A stretch of DNA of 34,892 bases, taken from Myxococcales bacterium (GTDB lineage Bacteria; Myxococcota_A; Polyangia; JAHFDS01). Position 1 is the stretch's first letter. Each line of letters starts with the position of its first letter. A model generated the notes under the pieces. It was given only the letters and a program-made list of their open reading frames with translations. It did no database searches and was not told the DNA's origin. The stretch lies in contig JAHFDS010000028.1 of the NCBI GenBank assembly GCA_023248855.1, positions 1 through 34,892 on the forward strand, in the 5' to 3' direction. Position numbers and translations under genes: made by a program. This document shows, one piece after another, positions 17,108 to 25,703 of this stretch.

Positions 17108-17841
17108 GGTCGAACGCCGCCAGCCGCCAGCTGGATCGCAGTCGAATCGCGGCGCTTGTCGCCGCGGCCATGACGGCGTGCTCGTCGGCGCCGGCGCCGG
17201 CGCCGGTCGCGCCTTCCCCTACGACCGTCGCGGCTGCGCCGTCGCCGACCCGGCCCGTGCCGCCGAGGCCCGTCGACGACGGCATGCGCGTGGCGGGCGT
17301 CATGGGTACGCTGGACGAGATGCAGATCCAGGCGCCGTTCCGCGCGCACTGGCGCGACGTCACGACCTGCATCGACGGCGTGCGCAAGAGCAAGCCCTAC
17401 GTCGGCGGCCAGCTCGAGCTCAAGGTCCGTGTCTCCCGGGACGGACGCGCGAGGCAAGTCCTGCTCATGAACACGATCGGCTCGCGCGACGTGGAGCGTT
17501 GCCTCCTCTGGATCGTGCGCACCTTCGCGTGGGATCGCCCCGCGGGTGGCGCCGACGCGGAGTTCACCTACCCGATCGAGATCCAGCGGCGCCACGGCGT
17601 GGTCGAGTGGGCCGAGGCCGCGATCAAGCCGGCCAAGCTGAGCAAGCTCAAGCACAAGATCTCGCCCTGCAGGGGGCGCGGCGCGGTGCTCGCCATGTAC
17701 GTCGGACCCGGCGGTCGCGTGGTGTCCGCGGGCGTCGCCAACGCGGACGACGATACCGCCGCGTGCCTGGTCGACAAGGCGCTCGAGGCCGCGATGCCCG
17801 ATCCGATGGGCGCGGTGGCGCTCTTGACGCTCACCCTCTGA
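17077..17841 (+). CDS. AgmX/PglI-like lipoprotein, two-domain
   Basis: About 254 residues. A hydrophobic segment (RIAALVAAAMTAC) ends in a lipobox, then a long Pro/Ala/Thr linker. The first domain has an AgmX-like layout (TTCIDGV, LELKVRVSRDGRARQVLL, VERCLLWIVRTFAW); a second, shorter copy follows (SPCRGRGAVLAMYVGPGGRVVSAGV, AACLVDKALEAAMPDP). The start is uncertain: GTG 17077 overlaps the upstream gene by 31 bp, while CTG 17104 would give a 4-bp CTGA overlap. The only ATG nearby falls inside the lipobox and would destroy the signal peptide. It is probably co-translated with its single-domain relative and lies 10 bp before acyl-CoA dehydrogenase 2. Confidence 0.78.
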   Translation: MALSVQAKFLRSNAASRQLDRSRIAALVAAAMTACSSAPAPAPVAPSPTTVAAAPSPTRPVPPRPVDDGMRVAGVMGTLDEMQIQAPFRAHWRDVTTCIDGVRKSKPYVGGQLELKVRVSRDGRARQVLLMNTIGSRDVERCLLWIVRTFAWDRPAGGADAEFTYPIEIQRRHGVVEWAEAAIKPAKLSKLKHKISPCRGRGAVLAMYVGPGGRVVSAGVANADDDTAACLVDKALEAAMPDPMGAVALLTLTL

Positions 17842-17851
17842 TGGAGCCGAC

Positions 17852-18994
<1,143 letters not shown>

Positions 18995-19024
18995 CTCGAG
19001 CCTGTCGCTCGAAGAAGTGAGCCC

Positions 19025-19432
19025 ATGAGCAACCGCAAGCTCCGCATCCTCATCGCCAAGCCGGGACTCGACGGCCACGATCGTGGCGCCAAGGTGGTCG
19101 CCCGCGCGCTCAGCGACGCCGGCTACGAGGTGGTCTACACGGGCCTGCACCAGACGCCCGAGATGATCGCCTCCGCCGCGCTCCAGGAGTCGGTGGACGC
19201 GGTGGGCCTGTCGATCATGTCGGGCGCGCACATGACGCTCTTTCCGGCCGTGCTGGAGGCGCTCAAGGCGCGCGGCGCGGGCGACGTGGCGGTCTTCGGC
19301 GGCGGCATCGTGCCCGACGAGGACGTCCTCGAGCTCAAGCGGATCGGCGTCTCCGAGATCTTCCGCCCTGGCACATCGACGCAGGACATCATCGGCTGGG
19401 TCGAGTCGCACGTCCGCCCGAAGGTCGCGTGA
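19025..19432 (+). CDS. B12-binding small subunit of an acyl-CoA mutase
   Basis: 135 residues consisting only of the cobalamin-binding domain. DGHDRG (16-21) gives the cobalt ligand H18; LSIMSGAHM (62-70) and [10 protein letters not shown] (91-100) line the nucleotide-tail pocket. This is the C-terminal half of methylmalonyl-CoA mutase encoded separately, as in archaea and in isobutyryl-CoA mutase (IcmB, about the same size). The catalytic large subunit is not in the window. MeaB, encoded 2 kb downstream in the same run, supports a mutase of this class. Whether the partner is methylmalonyl- or isobutyryl-specific depends on the large subunit. Confidence 0.93.
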   Translation: MSNRKLRILIAKPGLDGHDRGAKVVARALSDAGYEVVYTGLHQTPEMIASAALQESVDAVGLSIMSGAHMTLFPAVLEALKARGAGDVAVFGGGIVPDEDVLELKRIGVSEIFRPGTSTQDIIGWVESHVRPKVA

Positions 19433-20292
19433 TGCGCGCGCGGCTCGCGATCGTGCCCTGCGTGCTCGCCTGGTCGCATTGGGCGTCCGCGGCGCCCTCG
19501 ATCTCGGCGGTGAAGCTCGCCGAGGGCACGGTGGTGCCGGCGCCGAAGCCCGGCGAGAAGCACCAGCCGCCCATGCGCACCACGCTGCTCCTCGACGAGC
19601 AGAGCGGCGCGCACAAGGCCTCGCTGTCCTTGCTCTACATCTCACCCAAGGCGCGCGTGGCGATGCAGCGCCTGCCGCGGTCGGCGCGTCTGCTCTACGT
19701 GCTCGAGGGCAAGGGGCGGATCCTCGCGCCCGGGGTTCCGCCGGGCGAGCTCGGCCCCGGCATGGCCGTTTTCGTCAAGCCCGGGGCGGCGCACGCGTTC
19801 GACGTGCAGTCGCCGCAGAAGCCCTTGCGGATGCTGCAGGTTTTCGCGCCGCTCGGTCCCGAGCGCGTGTTCCGCGATCCGACCAAGCGCGACGACTACG
19901 AGGTCATCCGGGGCAAGCCCGAGGCGACCGAGCAGCCGTTCGTGATCGTCCAGCCGGCCGACGTCAAGCCGATTCCGCTCGCGGGCGGCAAGGGCAGGGC
20001 GCAGCTGCTCCTCGATCCCGAGAAGACCGGCGGCCACCAGGCCTACCTGGGCGTCCTCGAGCTCGAGGCTGGCGCTGCCGTGCCGGAGCACAAGCACGCG
20101 GGGGAGGCCGAGATCCTCTACGTCGTCGAGGGCGACGCCGAGCTGATCTCCGGGGGCATGACGCTCAAGGCGGAGAAGGACACCGTGCTGCATGTCCCGC
20201 CGGGCGTCCCGCACGCTGGCCGCGTCGGAAAGGGCGCGAGGGTCCTGCAGATCTACGCGCCAGGGGGCCCCGAGCAGCGCTTCAAGAAGTAG
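19432..20292 (+). CDS. Exported two-cupin protein
   Basis: 286 residues. Signal peptide [20 protein letters not shown], likely cleaved after residue 20, so periplasmic. The first cupin (about 50-140) has the fold pattern (LLYVLEGKGRI, VKPGAAHAF) but keeps only H121 of the metal site. The second (about 185-280) has all four ligands: H220, H222, E226 and H261 (PEHKHAGEAEILYVVEG, PPGVPHAG). Bicupins range from dioxygenases and isomerases to binding proteins; I cannot choose. The start overlaps the mutase-subunit stop (TGATG), so it is co-translated with a cytoplasmic B12 protein despite being exported. Confidence 0.85.
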   Translation: MRARLAIVPCVLAWSHWASAAPSISAVKLAEGTVVPAPKPGEKHQPPMRTTLLLDEQSGAHKASLSLLYISPKARVAMQRLPRSARLLYVLEGKGRILAPGVPPGELGPGMAVFVKPGAAHAFDVQSPQKPLRMLQVFAPLGPERVFRDPTKRDDYEVIRGKPEATEQPFVIVQPADVKPIPLAGGKGRAQLLLDPEKTGGHQAYLGVLELEAGAAVPEHKHAGEAEILYVVEGDAELISGGMTLKAEKDTVLHVPPGVPHAGRVGKGARVLQIYAPGGPEQRFKK

Positions 20293-20304
20293 GCGGTAAC
20301 GACG

Positions 20305-21447
20305 ATGGAATTCGAGCTCAACGACCACCAGAAGATCCTCCAGCGAACCGTGCGCGACTTCTGCGCGCGCGAGATCATCCCGCACGCGCGCCGCTGGGAC
20401 GAGGAAGAGAAGCTCCCGATGGAGCTCGTGCCCAAGCTCGCCGAGCTGGGCTTGCTCGGCATGTGTCACCCCGAGAGGTACGGCGGCTCGGGCATGTCGA
20501 TGATGGACTACGTCGTCGCGATGGAGGAGATCGCGCGCGCGGATGGCTCCGTCGCCCTCACCGTGGCCTCGCACAACTCGCTCGGCGGCGGCCACATCTC
20601 GCTCGCCGGCAACGACGCGCAGAAGGAAAAGTGGCTGCCGCGGTTGTGCCGGGGCGAGATCCTCGGCGCCTGGGGCTTGACCGAGCCCGGCTCCGGCTCG
20701 GACGCCGGCGCCGCTCGCACGACCGCCACCCCCCGGGACGGCGGCTGGGTGCTCACGGGCACCAAGACCTTCATCACGCAGGGGTCGGTGGCGGGCGTCT
20801 ACATCATCCTCGCGTCCACGACGCCAGCGAAGAAGCAGAACGGCCTGACGGCGTTCATTGTCGAGCGCGAGCGGCCGGGCATCCGGCCCGGCCGGCACAT
20901 CGAGAAGCTCGGCATGCGCGCCTCCGACACGTCGGAGGTCATCCTCGAGGACTGCTGGGTCCCGGACGACAATCGCCTCGGCGGCGTCGACTCGGGCTTT
21001 CGCGACACCCTGCGCATCCTCGACCGCGGCCGCATCGGCATCGCCGCGCTGGCGCTCGGCCTCGGTCGGGGCGCGCTCGAGGAGTCCGCCCGGTACGCGC
21101 GCGATCGCCAGCAGTTCGGGAAGCCCATCGCGGAGTTCCAGGCCATCGGGTTCATGCTCGCGGACATGGCGACCGAGCTCGACGCCGCGCGGCTACTCAT
21201 CTGGAGAGCCGCATGGATGCACGACCGCGGGCAGCGCACCACGATCGAGTCGTCGGTGTGCAAGCTGTGGGCGGCCCAGGCCGCGATGCGCGCGTGCAAT
21301 AGTGCCATCCAGATCCACGGGGGCTACGGCTACACCCGCGAGTTCCCGGTCGAGCGCTACCTGCGTGACTGCAAGCTCTGCGAGATTGGCGAGGGTACGA
21401 ACGAGGTCCAGCGCCTCGTGATCTCTCGCGAGCTCCTCAGGCCCTGA
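20305..21447 (+). CDS. Acyl-CoA dehydrogenase 3
   Basis: 380 residues, the third family member in the run. Seen: MEFELNDHQKILQRTVRDFC, GLTEPGSGSDAGAA, TKTFITQGSVAGVY, IQIHGGYGYTREFPVERYLRD and catalytic E363 in IGEGTNEVQRLVISR. Compared with copies 1 and 2 the catalytic loop has Gly-Glu-Gly-Thr-Asn (IGEGTNE), as in some glutaryl/medium-chain-like members, hinting at a different substrate. It lies 12 bp after the bicupin gene and 6 bp before meaB, so the three are surely co-transcribed. Confidence 0.95.
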   Translation: MEFELNDHQKILQRTVRDFCAREIIPHARRWDEEEKLPMELVPKLAELGLLGMCHPERYGGSGMSMMDYVVAMEEIARADGSVALTVASHNSLGGGHISLAGNDAQKEKWLPRLCRGEILGAWGLTEPGSGSDAGAARTTATPRDGGWVLTGTKTFITQGSVAGVYIILASTTPAKKQNGLTAFIVERERPGIRPGRHIEKLGMRASDTSEVILEDCWVPDDNRLGGVDSGFRDTLRILDRGRIGIAALALGLGRGALEESARYARDRQQFGKPIAEFQAIGFMLADMATELDAARLLIWRAAWMHDRGQRTTIESSVCKLWAAQAAMRACNSAIQIHGGYGYTREFPVERYLRDCKLCEIGEGTNEVQRLVISRELLRP

Positions 21448-21453
21448 CGCGCC

Positions 21454-22368
21454 ATGAAGCTGTCCTTTCGTGACGCCGCGCGCCTGATGCGCGATCTCGA
21501 CGACCGCCTCCCCGCCGGGGTCGAGCGGCTCCAGGCGCTCTACCCCGATGCCGGGCGTGCCTTCCTCATCGGGGTCACCGGCAACCCGGGGGCGGGCAAG
21601 TCGACCGTGGTGGACGCGCTCATCACGCACTACCGGGCGCTCGGCAAGACCGTGGGCGTCGTGTGCATCGATCCGACGAGCCCGTTCTCGGGCGGCGCGA
21701 TCCTGGGCGACCGCATCCGCATGCAGCGCCACGCCACCGACGACGGCGTCTTCATCCGCTCGGTGGCGACGCGCGGCCACCTCGGGGGCCTGTCGCGCTC
21801 GACCGCGGACATCGTGACCGTGATGGACGCGATGGGGTTCGACATCGTGCTGGTCGAGACCGTGGGCGTCGGCCAGGCCGAGGTCGACGTGGTCGGCGCG
21901 ACCCATGCCTGCGTCGTCGTGACCGTGCCGGGGCTCGGTGACGACATCCAGGCCATCAAGGCGGGCATCCTCGAGATCGCGGACGTCCTCGTGGTGAACA
22001 AGGCCGACCGCGAGGGCGCGGATCGTACGGTGCGGGACCTCACGTACATGCTCGATCTCCGCGCCGGCAAGGCCCGTGAGGTCGAGATCGTCAAGACCGT
22101 CGCCGTTCGTGGCGACGGCATCGCCGACCTCGCCGGGGCGATCGATCGCTGCCGCGCCAAGGCCGGAGACCTCGTGATCGAGCGTCGCGGGATGTGGGCG
22201 CGCGCCCAGCTCGGCGAGCTGATCCGCGACCGGGTGGTGGCGGCCGCCGAGGCTTCTTGGCCGGGCGGATTCGAGGCCCTGGTCGCGGAGGTCGCTGGCC
22301 GCCGGCTCGATCCCTACGCTGCCGTCGAACGCCTGCTCGCCGCCGTGTCCGCCGGTCCGTCGCGGTAG
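21454..22368 (+). CDS. meaB: MeaB/ArgK-family GTPase, acyl-CoA mutase chaperone
   Basis: 304 residues, G3E GTPase. Walker A GNPGAGKST (43-51); the family block CIDPTSPFSGGAILGDRIRM-like segment, FIRSVATRGHLGGLSRSTAD, ETVGVGQAEVDV, PGLGDDIQAIKAGILEIAD and the guanine-specific NKAD follow. MeaB gates delivery and removal of adenosylcobalamin in methylmalonyl-CoA (or isobutyryl-CoA) mutase and protects it from inactivation. It belongs functionally with the B12-binding subunit at 19025. The N-terminus is slightly shorter than in E. coli ArgK. It ends the co-directional run; a 165-bp gap follows. Confidence 0.96.
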   Translation: MKLSFRDAARLMRDLDDRLPAGVERLQALYPDAGRAFLIGVTGNPGAGKSTVVDALITHYRALGKTVGVVCIDPTSPFSGGAILGDRIRMQRHATDDGVFIRSVATRGHLGGLSRSTADIVTVMDAMGFDIVLVETVGVGQAEVDVVGATHACVVVTVPGLGDDIQAIKAGILEIADVLVVNKADREGADRTVRDLTYMLDLRAGKAREVEIVKTVAVRGDGIADLAGAIDRCRAKAGDLVIERRGMWARAQLGELIRDRVVAAAEASWPGGFEALVAEVAGRRLDPYAAVERLLAAVSAGPSR

Positions 22369-22533
22369 CCGGCAGACGTTGGCGCCGGCGTCCTGCGGCG
22401 GGAGCTGTACCCACGTCACATGCCTGTGCGATGGCAGGCGATCGCGCTGCGGCCGCTGCTAGACTGGTGTCGTACTTTTCCGGTCGAAGGCCGGCGCCCG
22501 TGAAGATTAGGTTGTCCTAGCCTGGAGGTTCGC

Positions 22534-23223
22534 GTGAAAGCGCTTCAAGTGCTCGCGATGGCGGCGCTCGCCGCCGTGCTGGGCTCCTGCAGCCTGCTCG
22601 AGAAGCTCACCGAGCAGGAGTTCAAGGTCACGTCAGACTTCAGGGTGGACGCCGTGGCCGGCAACTTCCCGCCCTGGATGGTTCCGGCGACCGCGTGCAC
22701 CGGGGTCGAGCAGTGCTGTCCGGGCAGCGTCTCGGCGGTGGACTGCGCCAAGGTGCAGGGCGTCCTGCGTTGCGACGGCATGTGCTCGGCACGCGTGCCC
22801 ATCGGTCCCGTGGGGGCCACCGGGGTGACCCTGGCGATCAAGCTCCGCGACGTGCCCGCGCTGCGCGACGCGACCTCGCTCGCCGACCTGCGCATCAGCC
22901 GGGTGTGGGTCGAGATCGCAAACGGCGGCAACACGCTGTCGGTGGCTCTTCCCGAGATGTCTCTGTTCGTCGCGAAGATGGAGAGCCACCCCGACGAGGT
23001 GCGGATAGGGACCATCCCGATGCTCAAGCTCAAGGACACCGGGGAGTTCGATCTGGAGTTCACCAGCGACGGGGAGAAGCAGCTCGGCATGTTCCTCGCG
23101 AACGCGGGCTCGCCGTTCAACGTGATCCTCCGGAGCGAGATCCTCGTGCCGGCCGGTCAGCAGGTGACCGGTTTTCTGAGCGGCAAGATCGCCATCCAGG
23201 CGAAAGCGAAGGTGAACTTGTAG
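22534..23223 (+). CDS. Cys-rich lipoprotein of unknown function
   Basis: 229 residues. Signal peptide with lipobox VLGSC (C19). A Cys-rich stretch follows (ACTGVEQCCPGSVSAVDC, LRCDGMCSARV) with six Cys in about 40 residues, then a beta-rich C-terminal domain with TLAIKLRDVPALRD and VILRSEILVPAGQQVTGFLSGKIAI. No family recognised; the C-terminal strand pattern resembles lipid-binding or LEA-like beta domains only loosely. GTG 22534 has GGAGG 7 nt upstream. It is transcribed alone, with a TAGACT hexamer at 22460-22465 as one -10 candidate, and converges on the aminotransferase with 19 bp between stops. Confidence 0.85.
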   Translation: MKALQVLAMAALAAVLGSCSLLEKLTEQEFKVTSDFRVDAVAGNFPPWMVPATACTGVEQCCPGSVSAVDCAKVQGVLRCDGMCSARVPIGPVGATGVTLAIKLRDVPALRDATSLADLRISRVWVEIANGGNTLSVALPEMSLFVAKMESHPDEVRIGTIPMLKLKDTGEFDLEFTSDGEKQLGMFLANAGSPFNVILRSEILVPAGQQVTGFLSGKIAIQAKAKVNL

Positions 23224-23242
23224 TGCTGCCCGAGTCGCCGCT

Positions 23243-24589
23243 TCAGATCGCTCGGTCGGCGATCGCGAGGGAGCCGTCGAGCGCGTCGATCGCCTCGTCG
23301 AGCTGAGCATCGTCGATGATGAGCGGCGGGGCGATGACGAGGTGGCTCACCCAGCCCATGCAGAACACGCCACGCGCCATCAGATCCGCCGTGACCTGAT
23401 CGATCGTCATCGGCTTTCGCGCCGTCGCTGCGGGCAGCGCAGCGAGGTATTTGTCCTTGGGCACCGCCAGCGGCTCCTTGGTCTTGCGGTCGCGCACCAG
23501 CTCGATCGCCCAGAACAGGCCCATCCCGCGCACATCGCCGATCGAAGGATGCTTGTCGGCGAGCCCGCGCAGGCGCGCGCCGAGCTTTTCGCCCATGGTG
23601 CACGCCCGCTCCAGCAGGCCAAGGCGCCTGTACTCGTCGATCGCCGCGATCGCGGGCGCGAGCGTGAGCGGATGCGCCTCGTAGGTGTGGCCGTGCGCGA
23701 ACATGTGCTCGTCGAAGTGGTTCGCGATCTCGCGGCTGGTCGCGCAGACGCCGAGCGGCGCCATCGCGCTCGTGATGCCCTTGGCCGTGACCAGGATGTC
23801 GGGCGTCACGCCCCAGTGCTCGACCGCGAACCAGCTGCCGGTGCGGCCCCAGCCGCTCATTACCTCGTCGGCGATGAGCAGCACGCCCTGGCGCTTGCAG
23901 ATGTCGGCGAGCCGCGGCAGGTACTCCTTGGGGGGCACGAGGATGCCATTCGTCCCCACGATCGGCTCGAGGATGACGGCCGCCACGTTCTCGTCGTGCG
24001 TGATCATGTACTCGAGGTAGTCGGCGCACGCGATGCCGCAGTCGGGGTAGCTCCGGCCGAGCGGGCAGCGGTAGCAGTTGCATTCGGGGCCGAAGACGAC
24101 GCCTGGGATCTTCCCGCTCGTCGGCTCCACGTACCACCGCCGCAGGTCGCCGGTGCACGCGATCGAGCCCGCCGTGGAGCCGTGGTAGCTCGTGTAGCGC
24201 GCGATGACCTTGTGCTTGCCGGTGTAGGCGCGCGCGATCTTGATGGCCGCCTCGTTGGCCTCGGTGCCGCTCGTCGTGAAGAAGAACTTGTCGAGGCCCC
24301 TTGGCATGACCTCGAGGAGCTTGAGCGAGGCCTCCGCGCGCACGTCGCAGGTGAAGGCGGGGCTGATGAACGCGAGCTTGCGCGCTTGCTCGCAGATGGC
24401 GTCGACCACGGCCTGGTTCTGGTGGCCGAGGTTCGAGCACATGAGCTGCGACGACAGATCGAGGTACCGCTTGCCGCCCGCGTCCCAGAAGTAGCAGCCC
24501 TCGGCCTTGGCGACGTGGAGCGGCTTCCAGCCCTTCTGGACGCGCCAGGTGCCGTAGGTGTGCTGCGCAGTGGTTTCGGTGACGTTCAT
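23243..24589 (-). CDS. Class III aminotransferase (omega-amino acid type)
   Basis: 448 residues. Fold-type I PLP enzyme: TTSGTEANEAAIKIAR (cofactor phosphate site), YHGSTAGS, ADEVMSGWGRTG with D241 for the pyridine nitrogen, and Schiff-base K270 in TAKGITSAMAPLG. An internal Cys-rich segment (C170, C172, C175, C184, C188) resembles one common in beta-alanine/taurine-pyruvate-like members. It moves an amino group from an omega-amino acid to a keto acid. With a dihydropyrimidinase-family enzyme nearby, beta-alanine is a reasonable substrate (inference). GGGAGG lies 5 nt before the ATG. An 11-bp-arm inverted repeat lies in the divergent promoter upstream. Confidence 0.92.
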   Translation of the reverse strand: MNVTETTAQHTYGTWRVQKGWKPLHVAKAEGCYFWDAGGKRYLDLSSQLMCSNLGHQNQAVVDAICEQARKLAFISPAFTCDVRAEASLKLLEVMPRGLDKFFFTTSGTEANEAAIKIARAYTGKHKVIARYTSYHGSTAGSIACTGDLRRWYVEPTSGKIPGVVFGPECNCYRCPLGRSYPDCGIACADYLEYMITHDENVAAVILEPIVGTNGILVPPKEYLPRLADICKRQGVLLIADEVMSGWGRTGSWFAVEHWGVTPDILVTAKGITSAMAPLGVCATSREIANHFDEHMFAHGHTYEAHPLTLAPAIAAIDEYRRLGLLERACTMGEKLGARLRGLADKHPSIGDVRGMGLFWAIELVRDRKTKEPLAVPKDKYLAALPAATARKPMTIDQVTADLMARGVFCMGWVSHLVIAPPLIIDDAQLDEAIDALDGSLAIADRAI

Positions 24590-24604
24590 GGCGGCCTCCC
24601 GTGA

Positions 24605-24631
24605 GCCCGCTAGGGTAACGCCCTAGCGGGC
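24605..24631. promoter_or_regulatory. Perfect inverted repeat in divergent promoter, likely operator
   Basis: Arms GCCCGCTAGGG (24605-24615) and CCCTAGCGGGC (24621-24631) around the 5-nt centre TAACG. It is midway between the diverging aminotransferase (start 24589) and MDR oxidoreductase (start 24684). The length and symmetry fit a dimeric regulator controlling both. It would also form an 11-bp RNA hairpin in the aminotransferase leader, ending 15 nt before its ATG. Confidence 0.65.
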
Positions 24632-24683
24632 GCAGCTCAACGGAAGCATCGGGTGCGCGCCATCTGCAGTAGAGTCGGCCACC

Positions 24684-25694
24684 ATGCGCGCCCTCGAGAT
24701 CGCCCGCTTCGGCCTGGATGGCCTATCCGTTGTCGAGCGGCAGGACGCCGCTCCAGGGCCCGGTCAGGTGCGCCTTTCGCTCCGCGCCGCGTCGCTCAAC
24801 TACCGCGACCTCCTGATGGTCGAGGGCAAGTACAACCCGAGGCTGACACTGCCCATCGTGCCCGGCTCGGACGGTGTGGGCATCGTCGAGGCGGTGGGGC
24901 AGGGCGTCACGCGCGTCGCGATCGGCGACCGGGTGAGCCCTGTCTTCTCGCAGACCTGGCTCGACGGCGCGCCGGCGCGTGACAAGCTTCGCGGCAGCCT
25001 CGGGGGGCCGCTCGATGGCACCCTGCGGACGCACATGGTGCTCTCGGCGGACGGCGTGGTGCGGGTGCCCGCCTACCTCTCCGACGCGGAGGCGGCGACC
25101 TTGCCCTGCGCGGCGGTCACCGCTTGGAACGCGCTCGTCGGGCACGCCAAGGTGCAACCGGGCGACGTGGTGCTCGTGCAGGGCACCGGAGGCGTGTCGC
25201 TGTTCGCGCTGCAGATCGCGCGCATGTGCGGGGCGCGGGTCATCGTGACGTCGTCGTCGGACGAGAAGCTCGAGCGCGCGCGCGGGCTCGGGGCGTTCGC
25301 GGGCATCAACTACCAGACGACGCCCGAGTGGGGCAAGGCGGCGCGTGCCCTCTGTCCCGAGGGCGTGGACGTGGTCATCGAGGTCGGCGGCGCGGGTACG
25401 CTCGAGCAGTCCATCAAGGCGACGCGCGTCGGCGGGCAGATCGCCATCATCGGCGTGCTCGGCGGGAACCGGGCGCCGTCGCTCGACCTGCGTCCGGTGC
25501 TCATGCAGGAGATCCGCCTGCAGGGCGTGCTCGTCGGCAGCCGTGCCACCTTCGAGGCCATGAACCGCGCGTTCGCGGAGCACGAGGTGCATCCGGTCGT
25601 GGACCGCGTGTTTCCCCTGACCGAGACGCGCGCGGCGCTGGAGCACCTGCGCGCCGGCGCGCACTTCGGCAAGATCGCGATCGCGATCGGCTGA
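24684..25694 (+). CDS. MDR-superfamily NAD(P)-dependent oxidoreductase
   Basis: 336 residues. GroES-like N-terminal domain with SLNYRDLLMVEGKYNP and GSDGVGIVEAVGQGV, then a Rossmann domain with VLVQGTGGVSLFALQIAR (dinucleotide loop) and VIEVGGAGTLEQSI. The structural-zinc Cys cluster and the catalytic Cys/His ligands of classical alcohol dehydrogenases are missing, so it is closer to the zinc-free quinone/enoyl reductase branch. It diverges from the aminotransferase across 94 bp holding the inverted repeat, and converges with the hydantoinase gene (9 bp). TAGAGT ends 8 nt before the ATG. It may reduce an aldehyde or enoyl product of the neighbouring module; the substrate is not known. Confidence 0.9.
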   Translation: MRALEIARFGLDGLSVVERQDAAPGPGQVRLSLRAASLNYRDLLMVEGKYNPRLTLPIVPGSDGVGIVEAVGQGVTRVAIGDRVSPVFSQTWLDGAPARDKLRGSLGGPLDGTLRTHMVLSADGVVRVPAYLSDAEAATLPCAAVTAWNALVGHAKVQPGDVVLVQGTGGVSLFALQIARMCGARVIVTSSSDEKLERARGLGAFAGINYQTTPEWGKAARALCPEGVDVVIEVGGAGTLEQSIKATRVGGQIAIIGVLGGNRAPSLDLRPVLMQEIRLQGVLVGSRATFEAMNRAFAEHEVHPVVDRVFPLTETRAALEHLRAGAHFGKIAIAIG

Positions 25695-25703
25695 CCGCGG
25701 CTA

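Noticed and set aside
24022..24082. Cys cluster in the aminotransferase as an iron-sulfur site
   Set aside because: Similar Cys-rich segments occur in ordinary class III aminotransferases without a known cluster, so it is a family feature rather than a novelty.
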